This document shows, in pieces, positions 17,020-26,166 of a DNA stretch of 64,000 nucleotides. Below the pieces are notes generated by a model. It did no database searches. It was given only the letters and a program-made list of their open reading frames with translations, and was not told the origin of the DNA. Numbering within the stretch: the first letter of the stretch is position 1; every line of letters starts with the position of its first letter. The stretch is from Zoogloea oleivorans (GTDB lineage: Bacteria; Pseudomonadota; Gammaproteobacteria; Burkholderiales; Rhodocyclaceae). Made by a program: the position numbers and the translations under genes. The stretch spans positions 1 through 64,000 of the forward strand of contig NZ_SDKK01000013.1 in the NCBI RefSeq assembly GCF_008107625.1, given 5' to 3'.

Positions 17020-17039
17020 TACGACAGATGATGTCGCAT
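17020..17039. promoter_or_regulatory. Palindrome, likely WYL-regulator operator
   Basis: TACGAC, a 7-base spacer, then GTCGCA(T). It is 30 bases upstream of the WYL gene and about 90 upstream of the divergent gene. An almost identical dyad with the same 7-base spacer stands before the AAA+ gene at 34823-34843, which itself is followed by a WYL remnant. Binding by the WYL regulator is inferred from position and recurrence. Confidence 0.5.
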
Positions 17040-17125
17040 AGCCATGCTCCAATAGACTCGTCATACAGGGCATATACAGGAAGCACTCCCCGGAGCCGGC
17101 GAGCAGCCGCCACACACAGGAAGGA

Positions 17126-17671
17126 ATGATGTTTTCGATTTTCAGACGCCAAGACGCAACGCCGCCGGAAGGCCGCATCGACATCCAAGAACTCTCTCTC
17201 GATCTGGATTTCGACGTGGAGCGGGAACTGTCCATCGAATCCGACTTCGAGCAAAGACACGATTTTCCGACAGCGCAGCCTCCTGCCTTGGTCGAAGCCG
17301 CAAAGCCTGCGCCGCGCCCCCCCGGCGTGATTCAGGGATCGCTGCACAGGCAGGCCGAAGACGAGATCCGCCGCGACGAGATTCTCCGGGGACAGCGCTG
17401 GAGCGACGAAGACCGGGCCCTGCTCGTCCAGCAGCGGCTGCGAGAACTCGAAGAGTTCGATAGCCTCATGGACGCGGAAATCGAACTCGACCGGCTCAGG
17501 CTGGAGGTGGAGTCCAGCAGGGAGGAACGCGCAGAGCGCAGACACGCGGAAATGCTGGAAGCCATCGAGCAGGGCCAGCCGTCGGAAAGACTCGTCAACT
17601 TCGTGCGCGCCCATCCGATTCTCGCGGGTTTCATTACCACCGGTTTTCTGGGAGGCAGGAAGAAGCCTTGA
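17126..17671 (+). CDS. Charged coiled-coil protein, unknown
   Basis: 181 residues, ATG 17126 preceded by AGGAAGGA. The acidic N-terminal half is followed by a long Glu/Arg-rich coiled coil (about 80-150) and a short hydrophobic C-terminal segment (ILAGFITTGFLGG) that could be a weak membrane anchor. No known domain. It is divergent from the WYL regulator and shares its operator region, so it is the likely regulated gene. Function unknown. Confidence 0.55.
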   Translation: MMFSIFRRQDATPPEGRIDIQELSLDLDFDVERELSIESDFEQRHDFPTAQPPALVEAAKPAPRPPGVIQGSLHRQAEDEIRRDEILRGQRWSDEDRALLVQQRLRELEEFDSLMDAEIELDRLRLEVESSREERAERRHAEMLEAIEQGQPSERLVNFVRAHPILAGFITTGFLGGRKKP

Positions 17672-17847
17672 ACGGCCAAGAAAGAGCATCGGCCTGAAGG
17701 CCGTAAATGATGGAATGTGTGATCCACCAGTCAAGAGATTGGCGGTGTTGGCCTGTTCTGAGTGCTGACCTACATACCGTATGATCCATATCGCAACCGG
17801 CCGCGAACCCACGGGATGCAGGCCATATCAAAAATGGAGCTTACTTT

Positions 17848-19161
17848 GTGATCAAGAGATCTTATCTGGAGCAGTCGGACGTGGACGATTTCATCAAGTG
17901 GTTCGCCACCAATGTTCACACCATTCCCGTCAGCCTCAACATCAAGGCTTCGCGATTCGTACCGACGGCGATCAACGTCAAGGTAAAGGGATTCCAGGCG
18001 GTGCATTCTCATTACTGCTGGAAATCGGTCGGAACGGGAAGTGGAAGCTGGGCATCCACCCTACCTTACCTGGCGACCCTGTCGAAGGCCCTGCAGAGCG
18101 CCGTTTCAAGTGCCAACGACGCTGCAGCCCTGGCAGCCTGCCGTGACATTCTGATCTGGGGAGGAAGCCGCTCGTGGAAAACAGGCGCCTGGCCCTTCCT
18201 GAACACCCTTCCCGGTCATCCCTCCGCCTCTGTGTGCGATTACATTCTGACAGCAGGCACAAGCTTGGCCCTTACGGGCGCCGACACCACGAAACTCGCA
18301 CCTCCCGTCCTTCGCCTGAACGCCATGCTCAGCAAGGTTCATGCGCTGTACGCGGCAGACGGCTTGCCCATCTACGACTCCCGCGTTGCCGCCGCCATCT
18401 CCTCGCTGGTTGAATACTGGCGCGTCACTCAAGGCATAAGCAGCGCTGCACTACCCCCTGAACTAGACTTCCCTGCCACGCTTCCAACCCGGATGGTTTC
18501 AAGGCTTTTTCCAAAGACCCCCTACCGCCCCAGCCTCATCAATTACATCAGCCCCAACGCTGCCGGCGAATGGGCCAGCGCAAGCGTCAGGCTCGGCTGG
18601 ATCATGGAAGAGATTCTGGCACGCAATGCCAAGCTTTTCGACGGCACGATGGCGGAAAGAATGCATGCTTTCGAAGCATCGCTCTTCATGATCGGCTATG
18701 ACGTCCGCTGCATCGCCTGCGCTCTCCCAACCGTATCGACCACTGGCAACGCCCGAAATACCAAGCGGATACTGAAGGCATTGGTGCCGAAAACGCTGAA
18801 TTTTGGACACACGATCTCCACCCTGAACGCTGACAAGGGAAACATTCTCTATGCGGTAGATGCAGACGGGAATATCAACGTCATCTGGGGAGATTTCCCA
18901 TTTCAGATCGCCACGGAAACAATCAACGAATTCCTCGATTATTTCGCAAGCAGGAAAAACGTGCCCCTCGGCGCAAGTCAAACGGGCCCTCGCCCATCCG
19001 ACTCCCTCGGCCAATGGCTCCTGGACAATGGCTGGCCTTCCGCCAGATACGCTTCCGCCATTGCCGCCATCTTAGTGCATCTTGGTCTGGTCAGCCGGTC
19101 CACCAAGCCTGGCAAGGGGATCCGGCTGGACTTTCCCGAGGTTGAGCAGGCGTCGGACTGA
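17848..19161 (+). CDS. Hypothetical protein, possible HhH/OGG-like
   Basis: 437 residues from GTG 17848 (ribosome site GGAGC). No signal peptide or membrane segment. The phrase LSKVHALYAADGLPIYDSRVAAAI resembles the helix-hairpin-helix region of bacterial OGG-fold proteins, where a Tyr/Asp-Ser-Arg-Val motif is common; that is the only handle. The C-terminal 80 residues look like a winged helix (LGQWLLDNGWPSARYASAIAAIL). The segment at about 300-340 (GHTISTLNADKGNILY) is not recognised. It sits in the island between the WYL locus and decayed genes. A DNA-related role is plausible but unproven. Confidence 0.5.
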   Translation: MIKRSYLEQSDVDDFIKWFATNVHTIPVSLNIKASRFVPTAINVKVKGFQAVHSHYCWKSVGTGSGSWASTLPYLATLSKALQSAVSSANDAAALAACRDILIWGGSRSWKTGAWPFLNTLPGHPSASVCDYILTAGTSLALTGADTTKLAPPVLRLNAMLSKVHALYAADGLPIYDSRVAAAISSLVEYWRVTQGISSAALPPELDFPATLPTRMVSRLFPKTPYRPSLINYISPNAAGEWASASVRLGWIMEEILARNAKLFDGTMAERMHAFEASLFMIGYDVRCIACALPTVSTTGNARNTKRILKALVPKTLNFGHTISTLNADKGNILYAVDADGNINVIWGDFPFQIATETINEFLDYFASRKNVPLGASQTGPRPSDSLGQWLLDNGWPSARYASAIAAILVHLGLVSRSTKPGKGIRLDFPEVEQASD

Positions 19162-19188
19162 ACGCTCATGCGCTCAGGCAAGCCCTGA

Positions 19189-19500
19189 GTGGGCTGCACA
19201 CTGCAATTTCCCCCTGTCGTCCTGCGACCTCTCGCGAATATCGGCATCGACGAAGACGCACCGAAGAGCCTACTCTTCGACGAAGACCGGCTCGATTCGC
19301 CGCTCGCGGAACTGGCCACCGCGCTCAGGGAGCGTTTTCACAGCCTCAACGCCCGTCAGCGCTTCCAGCCCGGCGACGTGGTCGGCTGAAAGGCCGGGCT
19401 GAATAACCGCCACTGGCCCACCTACGGCAAACCAGCGATCGTCGTCGAAGTGCGCGACCCACTGCTCCTCGACACCGAGAAGGACTCGGGCGACGCCTAC
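19189..19500 (+). pseudogene. Small protein gene with in-frame stop
   Basis: A reading frame gives LFDEDRLDSPLAELATALR, then QRFQPGDVVG, a TGA at 19387-19389 and, in the same frame, KAGLNNRHWPTYGKPAIVVEV followed by DSGDAYSI. The conserved wording around such stops in related plasmid and phage proteins (GDLVRWKPGL...PAIVVEVL) indicates that TGA replaced a Trp codon. The frame then runs out without the expected C-terminal domain. Non-functional unless the stop is read through. Confidence 0.55.
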
Positions 19501-19599
19501 TCCATCACTCACAATCGACGCGAGCATAGAAGGACATAGGCGATGTCGTGGCCTACCAGCGCACCGGCACTCGCCAATAGAAAGGTCAATTGAATACCC

Positions 19600-19758
19600 A
19601 TGGAGGCAATAACACCAATCGGCGCGGCACTTGGGATTGTTGAAGCATTGACATCGGCTTCCGTTGCAGCATGGGTGTCATTGCGACGAAATCACCTAGA
19701 TCATGAGATTGAGCGTGCAAAGCTAGCCTCACAGGGAGCCATCTTACAACTCGACTAG
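19600..19758 (+). CDS. Possible 52-aa small membrane protein
   Basis: ATG 19600 to TAG 19758. The encoded peptide has one hydrophobic, Ala-rich segment (PIGAALGIVEALTSASVAAW) followed by a basic/amphipathic tail. The ribosome site is weak (AAAGGT, 16 bases upstream). It lies at the lower-GC edge, convergent with the recombinase trio. Size and shape fit small toxins or membrane adaptor peptides, but support is limited. Confidence 0.3.
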   Translation: MEAITPIGAALGIVEALTSASVAAWVSLRRNHLDHEIERAKLASQGAILQLD

Positions 19759-19786
19759 CATTTGCTATCAGCAAATATCAGTAGCT

Positions 19787-20662
19787 TTATTGCCGCGATA
19801 CGATCGCCTGCGCCATAACTATTAGTTCATCTTTATTTCCAATTTGAATGAGCTCCAGATGACTCGGCGAAAGCTCAGAGAGCAGCAGCGCCATACGAAC
19901 CTCGGCCTCGACCACAACATCCCTAAACTCTGCCGCATAAAGCAGGAACCATCCGTCACCTTGATCGCAATCAGCCCCGAGGGGCCGAAGTAGCTCGATT
20001 CGCTTAGGAAAAGGAACCAACTTGGATGGGTTGTCAGTCGCTTTCGTCAATTCCTCCACAATGATTAACTCCGCGCGCCTCCTGTTTACCGCCTTCACTT
20101 TAAATCTAATCTTGCGGAAACGCTCCTCCGCTACATGCAAAGGAAAAAGAGGCGTGCTGATATCAATAACTCCGGACGGGAATGTAATAGAAATGGATCT
20201 ACGTCTTCGGATAAAGAACAGCCTCCATAGTTCCCGATCCTGCTCCGACAATGCATCAAGAGCGCCGACTCGCTCTTGGTCCGACATGGTGACAAGTCTC
20301 AATGCCACGCCAGCGAGCGTCCCAACTCGAATAACGTTGAACTCCGCTTCATCCTTAAGGCGTGCCAATTCAGCACATAGGTTACCCAAAATCGACTTTT
20401 CTTTGTAACGAGGCTGCGTAGCCTCACCAAAAGGCAAAGTAATTTGGGGGGTTTCGACGAGGTCGAAAGAAAGCCAAAAAAAGCCCTCCCCGCCGGCGAG
20501 TCGCTCCTGAAGTACGCCACTCCGAAGCAATGTCGCCGCAGAGGGCATGGTGGCACGAATAACTCGGTAGACCCCCTCCTTGCGCCTCTGCATTTGCGTA
20601 TCGGACAGCCCAGGCTTTTCTGGCCCGAGCGGCAACGAAAAGGCCTCAATTTTTTCAGACAT
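19787..20662 (-). CDS. Third gene of recombinase trio, unknown
   Basis: 291 residues, ATG 20662 preceded by AGGAGCG. No recognised domain; mixed alpha/beta, soluble, with a basic patch (FFIRRRRSISITF and KVKAVNRRRAELIIVEEL). It follows the 913-residue recombinase-like gene by only 10 bases and ends the operon. A small dedicated partner of two large recombinase-like proteins recalls three-gene recombinase modules, but I cannot assign a family. Confidence 0.55.
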   Translation of the reverse strand: MSEKIEAFSLPLGPEKPGLSDTQMQRRKEGVYRVIRATMPSAATLLRSGVLQERLAGGEGFFWLSFDLVETPQITLPFGEATQPRYKEKSILGNLCAELARLKDEAEFNVIRVGTLAGVALRLVTMSDQERVGALDALSEQDRELWRLFFIRRRRSISITFPSGVIDISTPLFPLHVAEERFRKIRFKVKAVNRRRAELIIVEELTKATDNPSKLVPFPKRIELLRPLGADCDQGDGWFLLYAAEFRDVVVEAEVRMALLLSELSPSHLELIQIGNKDELIVMAQAIVSRQ

Positions 20663-20672
20663 TGCACGCTCC

Positions 20673-23414
20673 TTATTTATCTGAGGCCAAGACTGATTGG
20701 CACTTCAATAATCTTTGACAGATTGCAGCGCCAAACATCAATACATGTACGCCAGCCATACCCAACGCTGCGCTGGGACCGAGTTGCTCATTGTTCTGGC
20801 GTCCCTGCGGTGACGAAGCGAGCGAAAGATAAATTTTAGGCCTGCCTTGTCGAGACTGGACTATTTCTCCATATGGCATGACACCGCCTCCACCGGCGAA
20901 AAGTGCTTCGACTCCAGTCTCGACTCTTATGTCCAGATTTTCAGTCCCGCGTATTACCAGAAACGATCTAGGGCACTCTGCCGCGTCAAACAATGCCACT
21001 ATCCCGGCCGCAAGAGCAGGATATTCAAGCGACAAATAGCCGTGGCTATAACAGCGCGCCCACGACTCCACCCCTTTTACAGCCACTTCTCTTTGGATTC
21101 CGCACTCCAAATAGTTGTACAGAAAGGCGACTTTGTCTTGACCTGCACGGCAACACCGGATTCGATCGCCAGTCGGCCCGTTCAGCAACTCTCCGAGCAG
21201 AGCGATCGTATTCCCTTCGCAAAGACCTCGGATATGTCTCCCCAGCTCCCCTATATCCAATAGAACTCCGAGAGCAGCATCCGCAATTGAAGCAACCTCT
21301 TCCAAGTCCCGCCCGCTGCGCAGCGCAATCACTTCTGATGAGTGGCCAAACCAAATATCACTTAAAACATCCAGCACATCTCCCAGTTGAATTGGTCGAC
21401 CATTGCCGCAAAAAAGTGGGTTAATGGCTTTAGCCATCTCTTGACTGCCTTGTGCTGAGCACGCAAGGAGAGACGGTGCAGCTTTCCGGATAACTTGCAA
21501 GGCAACCTCGCCCTTAGATATGTCGCTATTGCACCTACGCCGCCGTGAGCACTCCTGACGGTATGCATCATGCGATATACCCACATGGCCTCGTACTGCC
21601 GGCCACCGAGCCAGATACTTAACCATCGCCTTGTCCAACTCGCGGCGCAGCCATTCCTCGGCGAAATGGAAGTAGTTTGTAAAACCGGTACAGGGGGATT
21701 CGTGCCCTGCAGCCGCCGCGCCGATCTCAAAGGGATTAATGTCCACCTCATTTTTTATTGCCTTAGTGGCCGCGAGCCAAGAAAACGATATGTGAGTGTG
21801 CGATAAAACGTGTGTTGCCATAGTAGGGTCGCCACTTACCGACTTGAGCAGCCTATTAAGCGCCAAATACAATTTACCTATGCAATACCGCTGTTCTGGA
21901 CGATACGGATCACCAAAAAGATAATCACCAGGCAATGCGCCTTCCCGAGTACGACGAGCCAGCCATTCCCGCAGCAAGCAGATGGCTGGCTCACTCTTTA
22001 AATCCTGCACACGTTTCCCGGCGACCGTCTTTACCCCGCCGTCACTTTCACGTGTAGCGATTTCTATCGTGGCCCCACCACCTTTTAGGTCCAGATTGCA
22101 GACTCTCAAGTTCAGGAGCTCGGTCGCTCGAATCCGGATATTTGCAAGAAGCTCGAAGGCGACAACGATCTGAGCGTGCAGACGTGAATCCATACAAGAT
22201 CCTTCTGCGAGCCAAAAGCGTATCAGCCTCACCTCATGAGGCCAGATGACATTTGCCTTTGGCATCGGCTGCGGAACCCGCTTGTACAGGGACACCCGCA
22301 AGTTGACTACATCCAACCAACATGTAGCAAAAAAATGCCAACTGGCCAGCGCAGATGCTAGGGTGCGCGCCCGACTCGACGATAGCCCCTCCAGCATTCC
22401 GAGATATATCTTTGCAAATTCAGACGCAGTCAGGTCTTCCAGGGCTCTTTTGCGAAACGCTGTCAGCAGCTTATGTGCCGCTGCAGCAACATAACTCGCC
22501 GCAGTGACGGCTTTAAGGACGGACTTTGAGCGCGTCCCCGACTCAAGGAGGTCAATGACCCAGGCGACGATCAACGCGGCGGTAGGGCCAGCCTGCTGCG
22601 CTCTGGACGCGAGAGCCACGCAGGCTCTCAGCATCCTTTGTCTATCATCGGTATTGGAAAGAGACCTGTTGCGCCTACATACCTCAATCAATTCGGCGAT
22701 AAGCCAAGATCCATGATCCGAACCCATTGGATCAAGATAAGCCCCAAGTGCCAGCGCAAAGCCATCGCCAACACCTCCCACTCGATGTCCGGTTTCAGAA
22801 CCACCGAGGGCAAGCCCGCACTCCTCCCGTGCCAGCACGGCGCGTGGTAGGGATGCGATTGGTGCAGTTCGAGTACAGTGCCCATAAAGAGGGTCGGACA
22901 GATTCTCCCTAAGCCATGCTCGTGCATCAGCAAACAATAGTTCAAACGTATAACGTGGATCAATCGATTCTTGTAGCACCCGACATAGATCATCCCTTAC
23001 GCCAGCTACATCCACCTTACCCAAGCGGGGCAATGCCAAAGCGGCCTGCGTAAAGACACTCACATGGCGACGGTTTCCACAGGCGGAAGCGTCAAGCCAG
23101 TCAAGGCAATACTGCCCGTGCCAGGAATAGATACCATCGAGGTTATCAATCGCGCGATCAAGATCCTCGCTCGTCGCGATACCATCGTACAAAACCAAGC
23201 TGATGGCAATGCGCACAGCAGCGTTGGGAAAATGCAACTCACCATGCAGCATGCATTCCATAACGTGCGCAAAGCGCGCGGCGGCGTGCGATTCAAGAGG
23301 CACCGATCGATAGTGGGTACGCCCCACGTTATCCTTTCCAATTTTATTAGAAAGGTTTTTCGTATCGAACGAGGCTTTCGGAAAATTCATCTTCTTCATA
23401 GCTATCCTCTTCAC
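20673..23414 (-). CDS. Large tyrosine recombinase-like protein
   Basis: 913 residues, about twice the length of a phage integrase. The central part (about 380-600) has the tyrosine-recombinase catalytic fold: Arg I in NIRIRATELLNLRVCNLDL, then an HxxR-equivalent block THVLSHTHISFSWLA in which the second Arg is replaced by Ser, then GHESPCTGFTNYFH with the conserved His and the nucleophilic Tyr. The N-terminal 370 residues are helical and may be a core-binding extension; about 300 residues follow the Tyr with no recognised domain. It overlaps the upstream 704-residue gene by 4 bases. Probably a DNA strand-exchange protein acting with its neighbours; the missing Arg may be supplied in trans or activity may be altered. 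Confidence 0.7.
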   Translation of the reverse strand: MKRIAMKKMNFPKASFDTKNLSNKIGKDNVGRTHYRSVPLESHAAARFAHVMECMLHGELHFPNAAVRIAISLVLYDGIATSEDLDRAIDNLDGIYSWHGQYCLDWLDASACGNRRHVSVFTQAALALPRLGKVDVAGVRDDLCRVLQESIDPRYTFELLFADARAWLRENLSDPLYGHCTRTAPIASLPRAVLAREECGLALGGSETGHRVGGVGDGFALALGAYLDPMGSDHGSWLIAELIEVCRRNRSLSNTDDRQRMLRACVALASRAQQAGPTAALIVAWVIDLLESGTRSKSVLKAVTAASYVAAAAHKLLTAFRKRALEDLTASEFAKIYLGMLEGLSSSRARTLASALASWHFFATCWLDVVNLRVSLYKRVPQPMPKANVIWPHEVRLIRFWLAEGSCMDSRLHAQIVVAFELLANIRIRATELLNLRVCNLDLKGGGATIEIATRESDGGVKTVAGKRVQDLKSEPAICLLREWLARRTREGALPGDYLFGDPYRPEQRYCIGKLYLALNRLLKSVSGDPTMATHVLSHTHISFSWLAATKAIKNEVDINPFEIGAAAAGHESPCTGFTNYFHFAEEWLRRELDKAMVKYLARWPAVRGHVGISHDAYRQECSRRRRCNSDISKGEVALQVIRKAAPSLLACSAQGSQEMAKAINPLFCGNGRPIQLGDVLDVLSDIWFGHSSEVIALRSGRDLEEVASIADAALGVLLDIGELGRHIRGLCEGNTIALLGELLNGPTGDRIRCCRAGQDKVAFLYNYLECGIQREVAVKGVESWARCYSHGYLSLEYPALAAGIVALFDAAECPRSFLVIRGTENLDIRVETGVEALFAGGGGVMPYGEIVQSRQGRPKIYLSLASSPQGRQNNEQLGPSAALGMAGVHVLMFGAAICQRLLKCQSVLASDK

Positions 23415-25522
23415 GCTTTCGCAACGATCCCAGGGACCGACTTAATACCCAGCGACTCGAAGAGCCTTTCCTGCCAGAAGGTTATTTCCTCCGCGACATC
23501 AGCTAGCTTGTCCTCATTGGTTGAGCAATGCGCCTCAACCCCAAGCGTGATATGGCGCATGAGGACATCAATGCGCGAGCTACGAACCCCCACATCTCGA
23601 AGCTCGCACTCCCATAGATGACGGCCGAGATCTCCCGAGAAACGGTATTCCGATGGCCACCAGTTCCTCAGCGCGGCGCTGCCTAGCGGCACCGTCAGAT
23701 AGACCTCAGGGTCGATCTCAAAAAATAGTGGATACAGCTCGCCGCCCAGAAAATTATTCAACATCCTCGTCAGCTCGTCCGTCGCGGGATCCTGTAAGTT
23801 CTTAAGCCGACGCTCGAGTGCTTCGCAATGCGCCCTCCACAACCTGAGTTGGTCACGGAGCACTTTATTGATGGGGACTTTCATTTCGCCCGGATAAATT
23901 CCCACCTGTTTGTCAAACAAGCTGGCAAAGGCCGCCTCAAGACAAAGGTTGTGGTTGGTGAACCTGAGCTTGTGCACTTCCCGCGTCGCTAGGCACAACA
24001 CAGCGAGAGACGCGCACAGGCGAGCAAAGCTGTTGTGATGATCGATAAGGCGCGCTGAAAGACAATGACGCCCTGGAACGCGTGACGCGACATCAGCAAC
24101 CATCCAGCAATACCAGGCCTCCAGTGCCGCCCTTGTCGGTACAATCCTCGACCCCACGGGTAAGCCCGCGACAATCGGCACGGTGGTCCCCCAGCCCAAG
24201 CAATCGAACAACACGATGCTTGCAGCCCATATTTCCTCTCGCCGGACATGGCAGTAATACATCTTTGAGCCGGGCACGACCGAAAAGTCGTTAGCCACCA
24301 AGGCAGCAGACAGGCGATCAACACCCAACATGACCGCCAATGGCGCGGCAGCGGTTAGAAATCGCTTGGTTGTAGGGGCCAGTGCTGACGCCCCTGCCGC
24401 GAGCGTCAGTTGACGACCCGAAATCGATGCACCTGGGAGCAATTCAGCGAGCACTTTGGCTTCGGGATGCATGGCATGCAGCGCCTTAAGGCACGACGAC
24501 AGGAAAGTCGGCAATGGTTTGACCGCCATCCGGTTCGCAGCCCGAAAGCAAGTTGCCCCCGCCGCCGGGATTGCAGCCTGCGGAAACAGGGGATCCAAAT
24601 TGGTAATGATGACTCCCGCATCGATGTCCAGCCTCATCAGCCAGCTGTCGTCTCCCCGACAACTGGTGATTGGTAGGCTTTGAGTTAAACGCAGGCTCAA
24701 GCCCGTACAGAATGCAACCATCGTAAGAAGCGCCGTATGATCGTGCTGCTCACCCTGCTCCATCAATATCGCTGCCGATGCCTTCAGCTGCCCAATAGTC
24801 TGATGGCGACGGTCAAGAATGGCTTGGCGCTGCCGAGGCGGGGAGTAACGGGCTTTACGCGCCAACTCGTAGCCGGCAGCAATGTCAAACAGCCGAACGG
24901 GATTACCGCCCAGGGGATCAGGTGATTCATCTGCCTCAAATAATCGGGCAGCCTTGGCGCGCGTTTTCACGTAGGTCGCGCTCCAATTGGTATCCGCCCC
25001 CACTTTCGGTGCGAGGCCGAAGAGTTCCGGGGTCAGTGTGCGACGGATGTCCTTAGCAAAGCCCGCCCTGAAACGTTGAGCCGTTGCCAGGCATGATGCA
25101 ATTTCAACACCTGCGGCAGCACGAGCATTGACGATGTCCTTGTCTTTCAGTGCCGCTAGCGTCAGGCAAAGTGCATAGGGTGCATGCGCAGCCAGGCGCC
25201 GCAGAAGAGGTTGCTCCAAGTCACGTCCGTAAGACACGCCGGGGAATTTAGTTCGAATGTCATCTTTCAGCGCTTCAAGACTGCGCTGGACTAGGTGAAA
25301 CGTGGGTGACGGCTTCGCAAGCGTGAAGCCATAGCTCGCAACGACTTCACAGACGGACTCAACCACAGCCTTAATGCACGGGATATCCGCCGGTGCATTA
25401 AGCACATGCAGCAACTGGAGCAAGGTACATGCGCGCTCAGCCTCAAGTTGAGATTCCAATTGATGAAGTGAAATTGTGGCGCCTTCAACATGGAAGGCAG
25501 CAGCGCGTTTCAAAATGCTCAT
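23411..25522 (-). CDS. Degenerate recombinase-like partner protein
   Basis: 704 residues from ATG 25522 (GGAG ribosome site); the frame is open 23 codons further but without a start signal. The N-terminus is helical. The C-terminal third keeps the outline of a tyrosine-recombinase domain: CLATREVHKLRFTNHNL (Arg I region), GEMKVPINKVLRDQLRLW, and GRHLWECELRDVGVRSSRID followed by VLMRHITLGVEAH. The position expected for the nucleophilic Tyr is not Tyr, so it is probably a non-catalytic or structural partner. It is the first gene of the trio and is coupled to the next by a 4-base overlap. Family unknown to me. Confidence 0.6.
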   Translation of the reverse strand: MSILKRAAAFHVEGATISLHQLESQLEAERACTLLQLLHVLNAPADIPCIKAVVESVCEVVASYGFTLAKPSPTFHLVQRSLEALKDDIRTKFPGVSYGRDLEQPLLRRLAAHAPYALCLTLAALKDKDIVNARAAAGVEIASCLATAQRFRAGFAKDIRRTLTPELFGLAPKVGADTNWSATYVKTRAKAARLFEADESPDPLGGNPVRLFDIAAGYELARKARYSPPRQRQAILDRRHQTIGQLKASAAILMEQGEQHDHTALLTMVAFCTGLSLRLTQSLPITSCRGDDSWLMRLDIDAGVIITNLDPLFPQAAIPAAGATCFRAANRMAVKPLPTFLSSCLKALHAMHPEAKVLAELLPGASISGRQLTLAAGASALAPTTKRFLTAAAPLAVMLGVDRLSAALVANDFSVVPGSKMYYCHVRREEIWAASIVLFDCLGWGTTVPIVAGLPVGSRIVPTRAALEAWYCWMVADVASRVPGRHCLSARLIDHHNSFARLCASLAVLCLATREVHKLRFTNHNLCLEAAFASLFDKQVGIYPGEMKVPINKVLRDQLRLWRAHCEALERRLKNLQDPATDELTRMLNNFLGGELYPLFFEIDPEVYLTVPLGSAALRNWWPSEYRFSGDLGRHLWECELRDVGVRSSRIDVLMRHITLGVEAHCSTNEDKLADVAEEITFWQERLFESLGIKSVPGIVAKA

Positions 25523-26166
25523 ACGAATCTCCAGTTGAAAAATATAAAGGGCCCCGCCGCCGGGAGGTGGACGTAATAACGCCTCGTCCAAGATAACGAA
25601 ATTATGACAAACTCTTTGAAAAGTCAGCTGTGCGGCCAGCGGACCTCAACGAACGTAAAAAAACCGACCATCCAAAAATTCAGTCGGCTTTTTGAGCAGG
25701 CTTGGCGAACGACGCCCGCAATATGTTCGACGGTGTAATCCCTTTGCCGAATGCAATGGAATATGAAATTTCGAGTAGCGACTTGCTTAGCGAGGCCGAG
25801 GAATGACCACTGCCGCTCAGAGCAAAATGGTCAAGAGGCGAACGCCCAAGCCTCTAACAACGTCAGTACTGCATCGCGTGCAGCCTCGGTGAAAGAGGAC
25901 GAGCCTGTCCCTAGAGGGTGATGCTTTTTTTGAGAACCGCCATGCGGCTTTATGGTCGCAGAACCCACGAGCGCTGCGTTTCAGGAAAACTTTTGAGGGG
26001 CACATTAAGTGCGATTCGTTGCTTCTCCCTGTAAAAAGGATTTTAAGCAACTAGTGAGAAGGTGCCAAGAAACCTTTGGAACCTTCTCACTTTTTATCCT
26101 GCCATGAATTTTTGATCTTTGCAAGGGCTAATGATTACACAGCTTGGCACCTCAGTCTCTATCAAT
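25523..26166. other. Gene-free region with hairpin
   Basis: About 640 bases between two minus-strand operons. No credible gene; the 77-codon minus frame at 25817-26050 lacks a ribosome site and motifs. It holds the strong hairpin at 26054-26090. The promoter of the recombinase trio must lie near its left end (AT-rich at 25590-25680). Confidence 0.5.
26054..26095 (+). terminator. Long hairpin with T-run (terminator-like)
   Basis: GTGAGAAGGT (26054-26063) pairs perfectly with ACCTTCTCAC (26081-26090), with an inner CCAAG/CTTTGG pairing, and five T follow. The T-run orients it for plus-strand transcription, yet both flanking operons run on the minus strand. It may stop antisense transcription into the helicase operon, or be a structured transposon end. 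Confidence 0.55.

Noticed and set aside
16991-17812. N-terminal extension of the WYL regulator frame
   Set aside because: It is antisense to the 181-residue gene; the strong ribosome site and HTH start place the real start at 16990.
25817-26050. 77-codon minus-strand gene
   Set aside because: No ribosome site, no motif, and unusual Arg/Cys/Ser composition in a region otherwise free of coding signals.
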